Origin: Sphingomonas tagetis
GTDB lineage: Bacteria > Pseudomonadota > Alphaproteobacteria > Sphingomonadales > Sphingomonadaceae
Reading direction: 5' to 3'
Length of the DNA stretch: 64,000 bases
NCBI RefSeq assembly: GCF_024211275.1
Contig: NZ_JAMLDX010000007.1
Location: forward strand, 165,324-229,323
The notes under the pieces were generated by a model, which ran no database searches, was not told the DNA's origin, and saw only the letters and a program-made list of their open reading frames with translations. Every line of letters starts with the position of its first letter. Positions within the stretch are counted from its first letter, which is position 1. Below, one piece after another: positions 39,535 through 48,550 of this stretch. The translations under genes and the position numbers were made by a program.

Positions 39535-40428
39535 ATGCAGTTCCGCTTCCTCGAATATTTCATCGCGCTGGCCGAGGAGCGCCATTTCGCGCGCGCCGCG
39601 ACGCGATGTCATGTGACTCAGCCGACATTGTCCGCCGGAATCGCCAATCTCGAGGCGCGGCTCGGCAAAAGGCTGGTGCAGCGCGACCGCCGTTTCGTCG
39701 GGCTGACCGCGGAGGGCGAGGCGATCCTCCCGCATGCGCGCCGGCTGGTCGCCGGGCATGACGAGATGCGGCTCGCGATCAACGCCGCCGGATCGCTGCG
39801 CGGCGAGATGCGGCTGGGCTGCATCCCGGCGGCAATGCCCTATGCCGGGCGCTTCGTCGGCGCGCTCGCCCGCGCCTATCCCGAGCTGCGCGTCGCGATC
39901 CGCCAGTTGACCTCGGACTTCATCGTGCGCGGGCTGGCCGGGTTCGAGCTCGATGCCGGGCTCACCTATCTCGACGGCGATCCGCTGGGGAACATGGTCG
40001 CGGTGGCGCTGTACAGCGAGCGCTATTGCCTCGCGGTGCATCCGGGCAGCCCCCTTGCGGTGCATCACGAAGTGACGCTGGCGCAGGCGGTGACCGAGCC
40101 CTTGTGCCTGCTGCATCAGGGCATGCAGAACCGCCGCATCCTCGACACGCATTTCGCGCGGCGGCAGGTTCAGGTGAGCGCAGTGGCGACGACCGATTCC
40201 TATCTGGCGCTGCTTTCGATGGTGGCGCGCGGCGGGCTCAACAGCATCGTCACCGACAGCCACGCCGATTATATCGCGCCCGAGACCGGCGTGCGGCTGA
40301 TCCCGATCGCCGACCTGCCCGAGACCAACAGCGTCGGGCTGCTGGTCGCGGCGCCCGAGCCGATGGCGCCGGTGGCGCGCGCGGCGCTGATGACCGCGCA
40401 GCTGCTGCGCGCCTCTGATAGAGAATGA
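39535..40428 (+). CDS. LysR-family transcriptional regulator of the formate dehydrogenase locus
   Basis: A 297-residue LysR regulator. The N-terminal winged HTH is [20 protein letters not shown] then [19 protein letters not shown]; the effector domain covers about 90-290. The ATG at 39535 is preferred because LysR proteins start at this motif; an upstream ATG at 39502 would add 11 residues. It sits 64 nt before fdsG on the same strand, as FdsR-like regulators do, and is also divergent from hmgA, so it could act on either. A dyad at 40431-40452 is a likely binding site in front of fdsG. Confidence 0.9.
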   Translation: MQFRFLEYFIALAEERHFARAATRCHVTQPTLSAGIANLEARLGKRLVQRDRRFVGLTAEGEAILPHARRLVAGHDEMRLAINAAGSLRGEMRLGCIPAAMPYAGRFVGALARAYPELRVAIRQLTSDFIVRGLAGFELDAGLTYLDGDPLGNMVAVALYSERYCLAVHPGSPLAVHHEVTLAQAVTEPLCLLHQGMQNRRILDTHFARRQVQVSAVATTDSYLALLSMVARGGLNSIVTDSHADYIAPETGVRLIPIADLPETNSVGLLVAAPEPMAPVARAALMTAQLLRASDRE

Positions 40429-40430
40429 CG

Positions 40431-40452
40431 ATCAATTATCGGCGGGATTGAT
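40431..40452. promoter_or_regulatory. Dyad ATCAAT-N10-ATTGAT upstream of fdsG
   Basis: Perfect 6-bp arms spaced like a LysR-type site (AT-rich dyad holding T-N-A symmetry) in the 64-bp gap between the LysR gene and fdsG. Likely operator of the fds operon. Confidence 0.5.
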
Positions 40453-40492
40453 TTGTTTTTGCGCGCAAGGCGGCGCAGGCTCGACGGCGACC

Positions 40493-40909
40493 ATGGCTGA
40501 CCTTTACCACATTCTGGCCGCGCATGACGGGCGCGAGGGACCGCTGCTGCCGATCCTGCACGACGTGCAGGCCGCGTTCGGCCATGTCTCCGAGGAAGCG
40601 ATCCGTGCCATCGCGCTGCATCTGAACCTGAGCCGTGCCGAGGTGTCTGGCGTGGTGAGTTTCTACCACGACTTTCGCCGCACGCCCGATCCGCGCACCG
40701 CGATCAAATTGTGCCGCGCCGAAAGCTGCCAGGCGCGCGGGAGCGAGGCGCTGGCCGCCGAGGCCGAACGCTCCGCTGGCTCCCGGGTGCGGGTCGAGAC
40801 GGTCTATTGCCTCGGCCTGTGTTCGGTCGGGCCGAACGCGATGATCGGCGAGGACCTCCATGCGCGGCTCGACGGCGCCAAGGTCGCGGCACTGATCGGG
40901 GCGATGTGA
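40493..40909 (+). CDS. fdsG: Formate dehydrogenase gamma subunit
   Basis: A 138-residue NuoE-like subunit carrying a 2Fe-2S cluster. The Cys ligands fall in KLCRAESCQARG and VYCLGLCSVGPNA (C-x4-C and C-x3-C), as in NuoE. Works with FdsB to pass electrons from the molybdenum subunit to NAD+. ATG at 40493 gives the normal length; a longer upstream frame is non-conserved. Its stop overlaps the fdsB start (TGATG). No strong Shine-Dalgarno is visible. Confidence 0.95.
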   Translation: MADLYHILAAHDGREGPLLPILHDVQAAFGHVSEEAIRAIALHLNLSRAEVSGVVSFYHDFRRTPDPRTAIKLCRAESCQARGSEALAAEAERSAGSRVRVETVYCLGLCSVGPNAMIGEDLHARLDGAKVAALIGAM

Positions 40910-42381
40910 TGCGGGTCCGGATTTCAGACGACGCGCTGGCGGTGGCGTGCGGGGCCGATGCGGTGGCAGCGCGGTTCGCGGCGCTGGGGCATGAAGTGGT
41001 GCGCGTTTCGAGCTGGGGGATGCACTGGCTCGAACCGCTCGTGGAGATCGACGGCCGCGGATATGGTCCCGTCGCTGCGAGCGATGTCGAGGCGATCCTC
41101 GACGGGCGCGGCAAGCAGCTGGCGATCGGCGTGGTGGCGGATCACCCGTTCATTGCAGCGCAGACGCGGCTGACCTTCGCGCGGGCGGGCAAGACGCAGC
41201 CGCTGAGCCTCGACGATTATGCCGCGACGGGCGGCTGGGTTGGTCTTGAACGCGCTCACGATCTGGGCGCGGCAGCGATTGTCGCCGAGGTCACCGCTTC
41301 CGGCCTGCGCGGGCGCGGCGGCGCTGGCTTCCCCGCCGGGATCAAGTGGAACACGGTCCGCCTTGCGCCGGGTGAGCGCAAATATATCGTATGCAACGCC
41401 GACGAAGGTGACAGCGGCACCTTTGCCGACCGCATGGTGATGGAGGGCGATCCCTTCATGCTGATCGAAGGCATGGCGATCGCCGGGCTGGCAGTGGGCG
41501 CCAGCAAGGGTTTCGTCTATATCCGCTCCGAATATCCCCACGCGATCCGCAAGATGGAAGCCGCCGTCCGGCTTGCCGCGCCGCTGATCGCGCCGTTCGA
41601 GGTCGAGATTCGCGTCGGCGCGGGCGCCTATGTGTGCGGCGAGGAGACGTCGCTGCTCAATTCGCTCGAGGGCAAGCGTGGCGAGGTGCGGGCGAAACCA
41701 CCGCTGCCCGCGCACGAAGGTTTGTTCGGCTGTCCCACCGTCATCAACAATGTGCTGACGCTGGCGGCGGTGCCGTTCGTGCTGGCGCAGGGCGCGCAGG
41801 CCTATGCCGATTACGGCATGGGCCGCTCGCGCGGGACGATGCCGGTGCAGCTTGCCGGCAATGTGAAATATGGCGGGCTGTTCGAGACCGCGTTCGGCAT
41901 CACGTTGGGCGAGCTGGTCGAGAAGATCGGCGGCGGCACCGACAGCGGGCGGCCCGTGCGCGCCGTGCAGGTCGGCGGGCCGCTCGGCGCGTACTTCCCG
42001 CCTGCCCTGTTCGACACGCCGTTCGATTACGAGGCGTTCGCGGCGGTGGACGGCCTGATCGGCCATGGCGGGATCACGGTGTTCGACGACAGCGTCGATA
42101 TGGCGAAACAGGCGCGCTTCGCGTTCGACTTCTGCGCGGCGGAGAGCTGCGGCAAATGCACGCCGTGCCGGATCGGCGCGGTGCGGGGGCGCGAGACGCT
42201 GGACAAGGTGATCGCGGGGGAATCCGCGGCGTCGAACCTCGAACTGGTCGCCGACCTGTGCGAGACGATGAAGTTCGGCTCGCTCTGCGCGCTCGGCGGG
42301 TTTACCCCCTATCCGGTGATGAGCGCGATCACCCATTTTCCCGAGGATTTCGGGCCGCGCACGCAGGAGGCAGCGGCATGA
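40909..42381 (+). CDS. fdsB: Formate dehydrogenase beta subunit
   Basis: A 490-residue NuoF-like diaphorase subunit with FMN and NADH sites. It has a thioredoxin-like N-terminal domain (about 1-110), the flavin/NAD motifs GRGGAGFPAGIKWN and YVCGEETSLLNSLEG, and the 4Fe-4S ligands ESCGKCTPCRIG plus a later Cys (SLCALGGF). Reduces NAD+ with electrons from formate oxidation. Translationally coupled on both sides (TGATG with fdsG, ATGA with fdhD). Cytosolic. Confidence 0.96.
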   Translation: MRVRISDDALAVACGADAVAARFAALGHEVVRVSSWGMHWLEPLVEIDGRGYGPVAASDVEAILDGRGKQLAIGVVADHPFIAAQTRLTFARAGKTQPLSLDDYAATGGWVGLERAHDLGAAAIVAEVTASGLRGRGGAGFPAGIKWNTVRLAPGERKYIVCNADEGDSGTFADRMVMEGDPFMLIEGMAIAGLAVGASKGFVYIRSEYPHAIRKMEAAVRLAAPLIAPFEVEIRVGAGAYVCGEETSLLNSLEGKRGEVRAKPPLPAHEGLFGCPTVINNVLTLAAVPFVLAQGAQAYADYGMGRSRGTMPVQLAGNVKYGGLFETAFGITLGELVEKIGGGTDSGRPVRAVQVGGPLGAYFPPALFDTPFDYEAFAAVDGLIGHGGITVFDDSVDMAKQARFAFDFCAAESCGKCTPCRIGAVRGRETLDKVIAGESAASNLELVADLCETMKFGSLCALGGFTPYPVMSAITHFPEDFGPRTQEAAA

Positions 42382-43181
42382 GCGGCATGCTCGACCGGCC
42401 AGTGGCCGCACAACAGCTGGGGCTCGGCGAGCCGGGTGATGCGGATCTGCTGCGGCGGATCCCGATCGAGGCGCCGGTCGCGATCGAATATAACGGCATC
42501 GGCTATGCGGTGATGATGGCAACGCCGGCCGATCTGGAGGCCTATGCCGTCGGACTGACGCTCGCCGAGGGCATCGCGCGAGCCGATGAGATCGAGGATA
42601 TCGGCGTCCACCCGATCGAGGGTGGCTGGATCGTGCGCGTGACGTTGCCGCCCGAGCGGCTCGAAACGGTGATCGAACGTGCGCGGACGCGCGTGTCGGA
42701 AAGCAGCTGTGGCCTCTGCGGGATCGAGAGCATCGAGCAGGTGCTTCGGCCATTGCCGCCAGTAACCGCGCGAATCGCGACGAGCCGGGCGGCGATCGCC
42801 AAGGCGCTGGCGGCGCTGTCCGATCACCAGCCCTTGTCGGCGGCGACCGGCGCGGTTCACGCCGCCGCCTTCTGCACGCCGGACGGACGGATCGTCGCGG
42901 CGCGCGAGGATGTCGGGCGGCACAATGCGCTGGACAAGCTGATCGGGGCGCTGGCGCTGGATGGCATCGACCCGGCGGGCGGGTTCATCCTCTTGTCGGC
43001 GCGGTGCAGCTATGAGCTGGTCGAGAAGACCGTCCGCGCCGGCTGCCCGATGCTGGTGACGATCTCGGCGCCGACCAGCCTTGCGGTCGAGCGCGCGGCG
43101 GCGGCGGGGCTGACGCTGGTGGCGCTGGCGCGTGCGGACAATGCGCTGGTGCTGAGCGATCCGCATGGGAGCATCGTATGA
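42378..43181 (+). CDS. fdhD: Formate dehydrogenase accessory sulfurtransferase FdhD
   Basis: A 267-residue sulfurtransferase that moves sulfur from an IscS-type desulfurase to the molybdenum cofactor before insertion into formate dehydrogenase. The catalytic pair Cys111 and Cys114 lies in SESSCGLCGIES. Other signatures are REDVGRHNALDKLIG and FILLSARCSYELVEK. ATGA overlap with fdsB (42378-42381) and with mobA (43178-43181). In some hosts the equivalent is called FdsC. Confidence 0.95.
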   Translation: MSGMLDRPVAAQQLGLGEPGDADLLRRIPIEAPVAIEYNGIGYAVMMATPADLEAYAVGLTLAEGIARADEIEDIGVHPIEGGWIVRVTLPPERLETVIERARTRVSESSCGLCGIESIEQVLRPLPPVTARIATSRAAIAKALAALSDHQPLSAATGAVHAAAFCTPDGRIVAAREDVGRHNALDKLIGALALDGIDPAGGFILLSARCSYELVEKTVRAGCPMLVTISAPTSLAVERAAAAGLTLVALARADNALVLSDPHGSIV

Positions 43182-43699
43182 CCGTGCTCGGCGCCATTCT
43201 CGCGGGCGGGCAATCGTCGCGCTTCGGTTCGGACAAGGCGGTGGCGACCCTGCACGGCGAGCGGCTGATCGATCTCGCGCGGGCGGCGCTGGCAGGACAG
43301 TGCGAAGAGGTCGTGGTGATCGGGCGCGGCGGCGGTGTGCCGGATTGGCCCACGCCGGGGCTCGGGCCGCTCGGCGGCGTCGCAGGGGCGCTGCGCCATG
43401 CCGAGGCAAACGGGCATCATCTGGTCCTGACGTGCGGCGTGGATAGTGTCGGACTCCCCGGCGATCTGGTCGAGCGGCTCAGTCTCGCACCGGCCTATGT
43501 CGTCAGCCAGCCAGTGATCGGGCTGTGGCCAGTCGAGGCCCTGCCCTCGCTGGCCGAGCGGCTGGCGGGACCGGGCAGCCATTCGATGCGCGCCTTTGCC
43601 GACGAGATCGGCGCGCGCGGCGTCGATCTTCACCTCCCCCTCGCCAATGTGAACACGCGCGACGATCTGGCGCGGCTGGAGCAGCAAGATGGGCTATGA
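43178..43699 (+). CDS. mobA: Molybdenum cofactor guanylyltransferase
   Basis: A 173-residue nucleotidyltransferase adding GMP to Mo-molybdopterin to form the bis-MGD cofactor of the formate dehydrogenase. The N-terminal GAILAGGQSSRFGSDKA is the GTP-binding signature (LAGGxxxRxGxDK), followed by GLGPLGGVAGAL. A little shorter than E. coli MobA (194). Its location between fdhD and fdsA ties cofactor maturation to enzyme production. The 3' end overlaps fdsA by 11 nt. Confidence 0.93.
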   Translation: MTVLGAILAGGQSSRFGSDKAVATLHGERLIDLARAALAGQCEEVVVIGRGGGVPDWPTPGLGPLGGVAGALRHAEANGHHLVLTCGVDSVGLPGDLVERLSLAPAYVVSQPVIGLWPVEALPSLAERLAGPGSHSMRAFADEIGARGVDLHLPLANVNTRDDLARLEQQDGL

Positions 43700-46532
43700 A
43701 CCCCAGGCCGATTTCGGCACCCCCGCATCGGATGCGGCGGACAGCATCACGCTGACCATTGACGGGCGCGAGACCACCGTCCCCGCCGGAACCACGGTGA
43801 TGCGCGCGGCGGCGGAGTTGGGGAATAACATCCCCAAATTGTGCGCCACCGACAGCCTCAAACAGTTCGGATCATGCCGGCTGTGCCTGGTCGAGATCGA
43901 CGGGCGGCGCGGGACGCCGGCGAGCTGCACCACGCCGGTCGAGCCGGGGATGGTGGTGCGGACGCAGACGCCGGCGCTGCACAAGCTGCGCAAGGGGGTG
44001 ATGGAGCTATACATCTCCGACCATCCGCTCGATTGCCTGACCTGCCCCGCGAACGGCGATTGCGAGTTGCAGGACCAGGCGGGCGCAGTCGGATTGCGCG
44101 AGGTGCGTTACGGATACGAGGGTGAGAACCACCTCGACAGCGCCAAGGACCTGTCCAACCCCTATTTCGATTTCGATCCGAGTAAATGCATCGCCTGCTC
44201 GCGCTGCATCCGCGCGTGCGACGAGGTGCAGGGGTCGTTCGCGCTGACGATGGACGGGCGCGGGTTCGAGTCGAAAATCTCGGCGGGCACGGCGGCGGAC
44301 GATTTCCTCTCTTCCGAATGCGTGTCGTGCGGGGCGTGCGTGCAGGCCTGCCCGACCTCGACCTTGCAGGAGCGCAAGGTGGTCGAGATTGGCACGCCCG
44401 ACCGCAGCGTAGTCACCACATGCGCCTATTGCGGCGTCGGCTGCACCTTCCGCGCCGAGATGCGCGGCGAGCAGTTGGTGCGGATGGTGCCGTGGAAGGA
44501 CGGCAAGGCCAATCGTGGGCATAGCTGCGTCAAGGGTCGCTTCGCGTGGGGCTATGCCAACCATCAGGAACGTATCCTCAATCCGATGATCCGCGAGTCG
44601 ATTGACCAGCCGTGGCGCGAGGTGTCGTGGGATGAGGCGTTCGCGCACGCAGCCAGCGAAATCCGCCGCATTCAGGCGAAATATGGCAAGGAGTCGGTCG
44701 GCGGGATCACGTCGAGCCGCTGCACCAACGAGGAGACCTTCCTCGTCCAGAAGCTGATCCGCGCAGGCTTTCGCAACAACAATGTCGATACCTGCGCACG
44801 CGTCTGCCACTCGCCGACCGGTTACGGACTGAAAACGACGTTCGGGACCAGCGCCGGAACGCAGGATTTCGACAGCGTGATGCAGTCGGATGTGATCCTG
44901 ATCATCGGCGCTAATCCCACCGACGGGCACCCGGTCTTCGCCAGCCGGATGAAGCGGCGGCTGCGCCAAGGCGCGAAGCTGATCGTCATCGATCCGCGCC
45001 GCACCGATATCGTCCGCTCGCCGCATATCGAGGCGGCGCATCATCTGCCGCTGCGGCCCGGCACCAACGTCGCGGTGCTGACCGCGATGGCGCATGTCAT
45101 CGTCACCGAGGGGCTGGCCGACGAGGCGTTCGTGCGCGACCGCTGCGACTGGGATGAGTACGCGCATTGGGCCGAGTTCGTGGCGCAATCGCGCAACTCG
45201 CCCGAGGCGCTGGAACCGGTGACCACGGTCGATCCCGCCGATCTGCGCGACGCGGCGCGGCTCTACGCGACCGGCGGCAACGGCGCGATCTATTACGGGC
45301 TGGGCGTGACCGAGCATTCGCAGGGCAGCTCGACCGTGATGGCGATCGCCAATCTCGCCATGGCGACCGGCAATGTCGGGCGCGAAGGCGTCGGCGTGAA
45401 CCCGCTGCGTGGGCAAAACAACGTCCAGGGCGCGTGCGACATGGGGAGCTTCCCGCACGAGCTGTCAGGCTATCGCCATGTCTCCGATGCCGCCGCCCGC
45501 GCGCTGTTCGAGGCGGATTGGGGCGTCGCGATCGATCCCGAGCCGGGGCTGCGCATCCCCAACATGCTCGACGCGGCGGTGGAGGGGACGTTCAAGGCGC
45601 TGTACGTGCAGGGCGAGGACATCCTTCAATCCGATCCGAACACGAAGCATGTCTCGGCAGGTCTGGCGGCGATGGAATGCGTGATCGTCCACGACCTGTT
45701 TTTGAACGAAACGGCCAACTACGCGCATGTCTTCCTGCCCGGATCGACCTTTCTCGAGAAGGACGGGACCTTCACCAATGCCGAACGCCGTATCCAGCCG
45801 GTGCGCAAGGTGATGACGCCGTTGAATGGCCTCGCCGACTGGGAAGTGACGCAGGGGCTGGCGAACGCGCTGGGGCTCGACTGGAATTATTCGCATCCAA
45901 GCGAGATCATGGACGAAATCGCGCGGCTGACGCCGAGCTTCGCGGGGGTCAGCTTCGAGCGGCTCGATGCGCTCGGTTCGATCCAGTGGCCGGCGAACGA
46001 AGCAGCGCCCGACGGCACGCCGGTGATGCACATCGACGGCTTCGTGCGCGGCAAGGGCAAGTTCGTCGTCACCGACTATATCCCGACCGACGAGAAGACC
46101 GGCCCCCGCTTCCCGCTGCTGCTGACCACTGGGCGTATCCTCAGCCACTATAATGTCGGCGCGCAGACGCGGCGCACCGACAATGTCGTGTGGCATCCCG
46201 AGGATTTGCTCGAAATGCATCCGGCCGATGCCGAGGACCGCGGGCTCAAGGACGGCGACTGGACGTGGCTGGCGTCGCGGGCGGGCGAGACGACGTTGCG
46301 CGTTCAGGTCACCGACCGCGTCGCGCCGGGCGTCGTCTATACGACCTTCCACCACCCGGCGACGCAGGCCAACGTCATCACCACCGATTATTCGGACTGG
46401 GCGACCAATTGCCCCGAATACAAGGTGACGGCGGTGCAGGTGACCGCGTCGAACGGGCCGAGCGACTGGCAGGAAAGCTATGACGAACGGTCGCGCCGCT
46501 CGCGCCGAATTGAGGCGGAGGCGGCCGAATGA
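43689..46532 (+). CDS. fdsA: Formate dehydrogenase alpha subunit (molybdenum-containing)
   Basis: A 947-residue catalytic subunit oxidising formate to CO2. It has a 2Fe-2S ferredoxin domain (Cys around 52-80), a His/Cys-rich NuoG-like cluster, two 4Fe-4S motifs (CIACSRCIRAC at 167-177 and CVSCGACVQAC at 211-221), another cluster at CAYCGVGC, then the molybdopterin domains. Cys373-His374 in DTCARVCHSPTGYG are the Mo ligand and active-site His, so it is the cysteine rather than the selenocysteine form. Soluble NAD-dependent FdsABGD-type enzyme. Confidence 0.97.
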   Translation: MGYEPQADFGTPASDAADSITLTIDGRETTVPAGTTVMRAAAELGNNIPKLCATDSLKQFGSCRLCLVEIDGRRGTPASCTTPVEPGMVVRTQTPALHKLRKGVMELYISDHPLDCLTCPANGDCELQDQAGAVGLREVRYGYEGENHLDSAKDLSNPYFDFDPSKCIACSRCIRACDEVQGSFALTMDGRGFESKISAGTAADDFLSSECVSCGACVQACPTSTLQERKVVEIGTPDRSVVTTCAYCGVGCTFRAEMRGEQLVRMVPWKDGKANRGHSCVKGRFAWGYANHQERILNPMIRESIDQPWREVSWDEAFAHAASEIRRIQAKYGKESVGGITSSRCTNEETFLVQKLIRAGFRNNNVDTCARVCHSPTGYGLKTTFGTSAGTQDFDSVMQSDVILIIGANPTDGHPVFASRMKRRLRQGAKLIVIDPRRTDIVRSPHIEAAHHLPLRPGTNVAVLTAMAHVIVTEGLADEAFVRDRCDWDEYAHWAEFVAQSRNSPEALEPVTTVDPADLRDAARLYATGGNGAIYYGLGVTEHSQGSSTVMAIANLAMATGNVGREGVGVNPLRGQNNVQGACDMGSFPHELSGYRHVSDAAARALFEADWGVAIDPEPGLRIPNMLDAAVEGTFKALYVQGEDILQSDPNTKHVSAGLAAMECVIVHDLFLNETANYAHVFLPGSTFLEKDGTFTNAERRIQPVRKVMTPLNGLADWEVTQGLANALGLDWNYSHPSEIMDEIARLTPSFAGVSFERLDALGSIQWPANEAAPDGTPVMHIDGFVRGKGKFVVTDYIPTDEKTGPRFPLLLTTGRILSHYNVGAQTRRTDNVVWHPEDLLEMHPADAEDRGLKDGDWTWLASRAGETTLRVQVTDRVAPGVVYTTFHHPATQANVITTDYSDWATNCPEYKVTAVQVTASNGPSDWQESYDERSRRSRRIEAEAAE

Positions 46533-46804
46533 ACCAGCGCGATCACCTGGTCTATATGGCGAACCAGATCGCGCGGAATTTCGGCACGATGGCCGATATG
46601 GGTGCCGCCGCCGCGACCGCCGATCATATCGCGATGTTCTGGGACCCGCGGATGAAGGCGAATGTGTTCGCGGATGCGGCCGGGCTGTCGCCAGTCGCGG
46701 CGGCGGCGGTCGAGCTGCTGCGCGGCGACCCGCATCCGCCGCATCAGACGCAAGCGACGCAGTTCAACGCCGGGGATGAAGTGGGGCATTCCGACGCGGG
46801 TTAG
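46529..46804 (+). CDS. fdsD: Formate dehydrogenase delta subunit
   Basis: A 91-residue small subunit. The sequence LVYMANQIARNFGTMADM followed by HIAMFWDPRMKANVF is the family signature. FdsD helps stabilise or assemble FdsABG in characterised systems. ATGA overlap with fdsA (46529-46532). Its stop overlaps by 4 nt the convergent stop of the FAD oxidoreductase gene. Confidence 0.93.
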   Translation: MNQRDHLVYMANQIARNFGTMADMGAAAATADHIAMFWDPRMKANVFADAAGLSPVAAAAVELLRGDPHPPHQTQATQFNAGDEVGHSDAG

Positions 46805-48042
46805 CCGTGCTCGCGATGGGTCGCGAACAGGAAGCGCTGCTCGACCTTGCTGCTGCCGTCGAGCAGTCCAGCGACATAGCGCCCCACTGCCGGACCATGC
46901 TTGAAGCCATGCCCGCTGCCGCCGCCCGCGATCCACACATTCGCGGCGGAAGGATGCCGGTCGAGCAGCAGGTTGCCGTTGTGGCTGTTCTCATATTGGC
47001 AGACGCGCGACTCAGCGAGCGGCCGGTTGGCGAGCGCGGGGAAGCGCTTGCGCAGATAGGCGCGCACGTCGGCGACCGCGCGGTCGCGCACGCGGCGGTC
47101 GATGCTGTCGGGGTCATAGGCCGGACCATGCTTGTCGAGCGCGATCTTGAAGCCGCGCGATTCGAGGTCGGGGAAGCCGTAATGCAGGTCGGGGCTGCTG
47201 ACATCGACCCAGGCCGGCATCGCGGGTGACATGAAGCGCGTGTCGCCGCCTTCGGGCGCGAAGAAGAACACGTCCTGCCGGCTCGGAACGATCCGCGCGC
47301 CAACGGCCTCGGGGAAGAGTTTGGGCAGCCACGGCCCGCAGGCGAAGACGAACTTGTCCGCGGCGATCCGCTCGCCTTTGGTCGTCAGCACTTCGCCGAG
47401 CCGGTCGCCGGCGATGCGCGGCGGGACGATCTCCACCTGGCGGTAGGTCCCGCCGCGCGCGACGAACAGCTCGGTCAGCGCCTGCACCGACTGATACGCC
47501 ATCAACGCGCCCATCGTCGGCTGCATCACCCCGATCGCGATGCCGGTAAAGTCGATCTGCGGCCAGCGCCGCGCGAGGTCGGCAGGCGAGATCTGCTCAT
47601 AGGGGATGCCGAGCTGACGGTGCAGCACGGCACTCTTCTCGATCTTTTCATCGATCTCCGGGAAAATGTAGAGCGCCCCGGTCTCACGGAACAACGGCAG
47701 CCTTGTGCGCTCTGCGAGCAATTTCCACTCGACCAGCGAATCCTTCGACCAGCGCGTGTAGATCGGGTCGCCGCGATATTCGGTGCGGATCAGCCGCGTC
47801 TCGCCGCCCGACGAGGCGCGCGAATGCGCCGGCCCCCAGGCATCGGTGAGCAGCACGCGCGCGCCCTTTTGCTGGAGCTGCCACGCGGTCCACGCGCCGA
47901 ACACGCCCGCGCCGACCACCACCACGTCATACCCGCCGCCGCGCCGCCGCCGCTGGGCGCCGGCTTCGCTCGCCGACGCCAGTATCGTCGCGGTCGTGGC
48001 GGCGGCGAGGAAGCCGCGCCGGTCGAAATTGGGGTCACGCAT
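46801..48042 (-). CDS. Tat-exported FAD-dependent oxidoreductase (DAO / sarcosine-oxidase-like)
   Basis: A 413-residue flavoprotein. It starts with the Tat signal RDPNFDRRGFLAAATTATIL, followed by a Rossmann motif YDVVVVGAGVFGAWTAWQLQ. The region SRASSGGETRLIRTEY and the C-terminal GGGSGHGFKHGPAVGRYVA match monomeric sarcosine oxidase/N-methyltryptophan oxidase relatives, which oxidise secondary amines with H2O2 release. ATG 48042 is preferred since AGGGA is 6 nt upstream; an ATG at 48063 would add seven residues. A periplasmic location is unusual for this family. Confidence 0.9.
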   Translation of the reverse strand: MRDPNFDRRGFLAAATTATILASASEAGAQRRRRGGGYDVVVVGAGVFGAWTAWQLQQKGARVLLTDAWGPAHSRASSGGETRLIRTEYRGDPIYTRWSKDSLVEWKLLAERTRLPLFRETGALYIFPEIDEKIEKSAVLHRQLGIPYEQISPADLARRWPQIDFTGIAIGVMQPTMGALMAYQSVQALTELFVARGGTYRQVEIVPPRIAGDRLGEVLTTKGERIAADKFVFACGPWLPKLFPEAVGARIVPSRQDVFFFAPEGGDTRFMSPAMPAWVDVSSPDLHYGFPDLESRGFKIALDKHGPAYDPDSIDRRVRDRAVADVRAYLRKRFPALANRPLAESRVCQYENSHNGNLLLDRHPSAANVWIAGGGSGHGFKHGPAVGRYVAGLLDGSSKVEQRFLFATHREHG

Positions 48043-48170
48043 ATCAGGTCCCTGGCCGTTCACATCGATTGAGCGATGTTCGCGGCGGCGGGACGGGTCA
48101 TCAACCTCGCAAAGGGGTAATGCCCATCTTGGCGGGAATAGGCGCCTGGCCGCTTATTGGTGATTGCGCC

Positions 48171-48208
48171 AAAAAGGACGCTGCGCCGGCTTGGGTCGGC
48201 GCAGCGTC
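48171..48208 (-). terminator. Intrinsic terminator after the 37-residue ORF
   Basis: Minus-strand hairpin with perfect 12-bp arms (48177-48188 and 48197-48208, 8-nt loop), followed on that strand by one C and five T (48171-48176). It separates the small ORF (stop at 48218) from the FAD oxidoreductase (start 48042). Confidence 0.9.
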
Positions 48209-48217
48209 AGCGGGAAG

Positions 48218-48331
48218 TTATTTGACCTCGGTCGGCAGCGCGAGCGTGCTGGAGATGTCCTTGCGCAGCGAATCCTTGGCCCCCATGAACGTGCCGGCCG
48301 CCATCACGCTACGTCGATTCAATCTCTGCAT
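48218..48331 (-). CDS. Small ORF, 37 residues, unknown function
   Basis: The ATG at 48331 has a strong Shine-Dalgarno (GGAGAGGA, about 9 nt upstream) and the TAA is followed 9 nt later by a strong intrinsic terminator, which together support a real gene or leader peptide. It begins MQRLNRRSVMAAGTFMGAKD and ends SSTLALPTEVK. There is an RR-x-x-M-A-A-G stretch like a truncated Tat signal, but no Cys and no known RiPP core. It is upstream of, and co-directional with, the Tat-exported oxidoreductase, so it could be a leader controlling it. An ATG at 48349 would add six residues. Confidence 0.6.
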   Translation of the reverse strand: MQRLNRRSVMAAGTFMGAKDSLRKDISSTLALPTEVK

Positions 48332-48451
48332 CTCGTCATTCCTCTCCATCTATTTTCGCGCGCGCCGCCCGCCCGACCACGGGCGAACCCGGGGAAATCG
48401 AACTGGCCGCACCTGCCACTCGCAGGATCGCGCAACAGGGAGCACATCAAG

Positions 48452-48490
48452 CTGTCGCCGGACTGTCGCGCGCTGACAGTTTGTTGTCAG
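48452..48490 (-). promoter_or_regulatory. Phased 11-bp response-regulator box upstream of the porin
   Basis: On the minus strand CTGACA (48490) and CTGTCA (48479) are followed by two CGACAG units (48468, 48457), all exactly 11 bp apart. CTGACAACAAACTGTCAG is close to the PhoB-type consensus of two CTGTCA units 11 bp apart. A -10-like TATCGG (48502-48507) follows after 11 nt, 44 nt before the porin ATG. Confidence 0.75.
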
Positions 48491-48550
48491 CGAACCTCGC
48501 CTATCGGCCCCACATGGTGCCCCAGCGCACCGCTTTAGGGAGGCGCCGAC

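Noticed and set aside
48218..48331. PQQ precursor or lasso/RiPP precursor reading of the 37-residue ORF
   Set aside because: It lacks the Glu-x-x-x-Tyr core of PqqA and any Cys, Ser/Thr-rich or Gly-start core, and no modifying enzyme of those pathways is adjacent.
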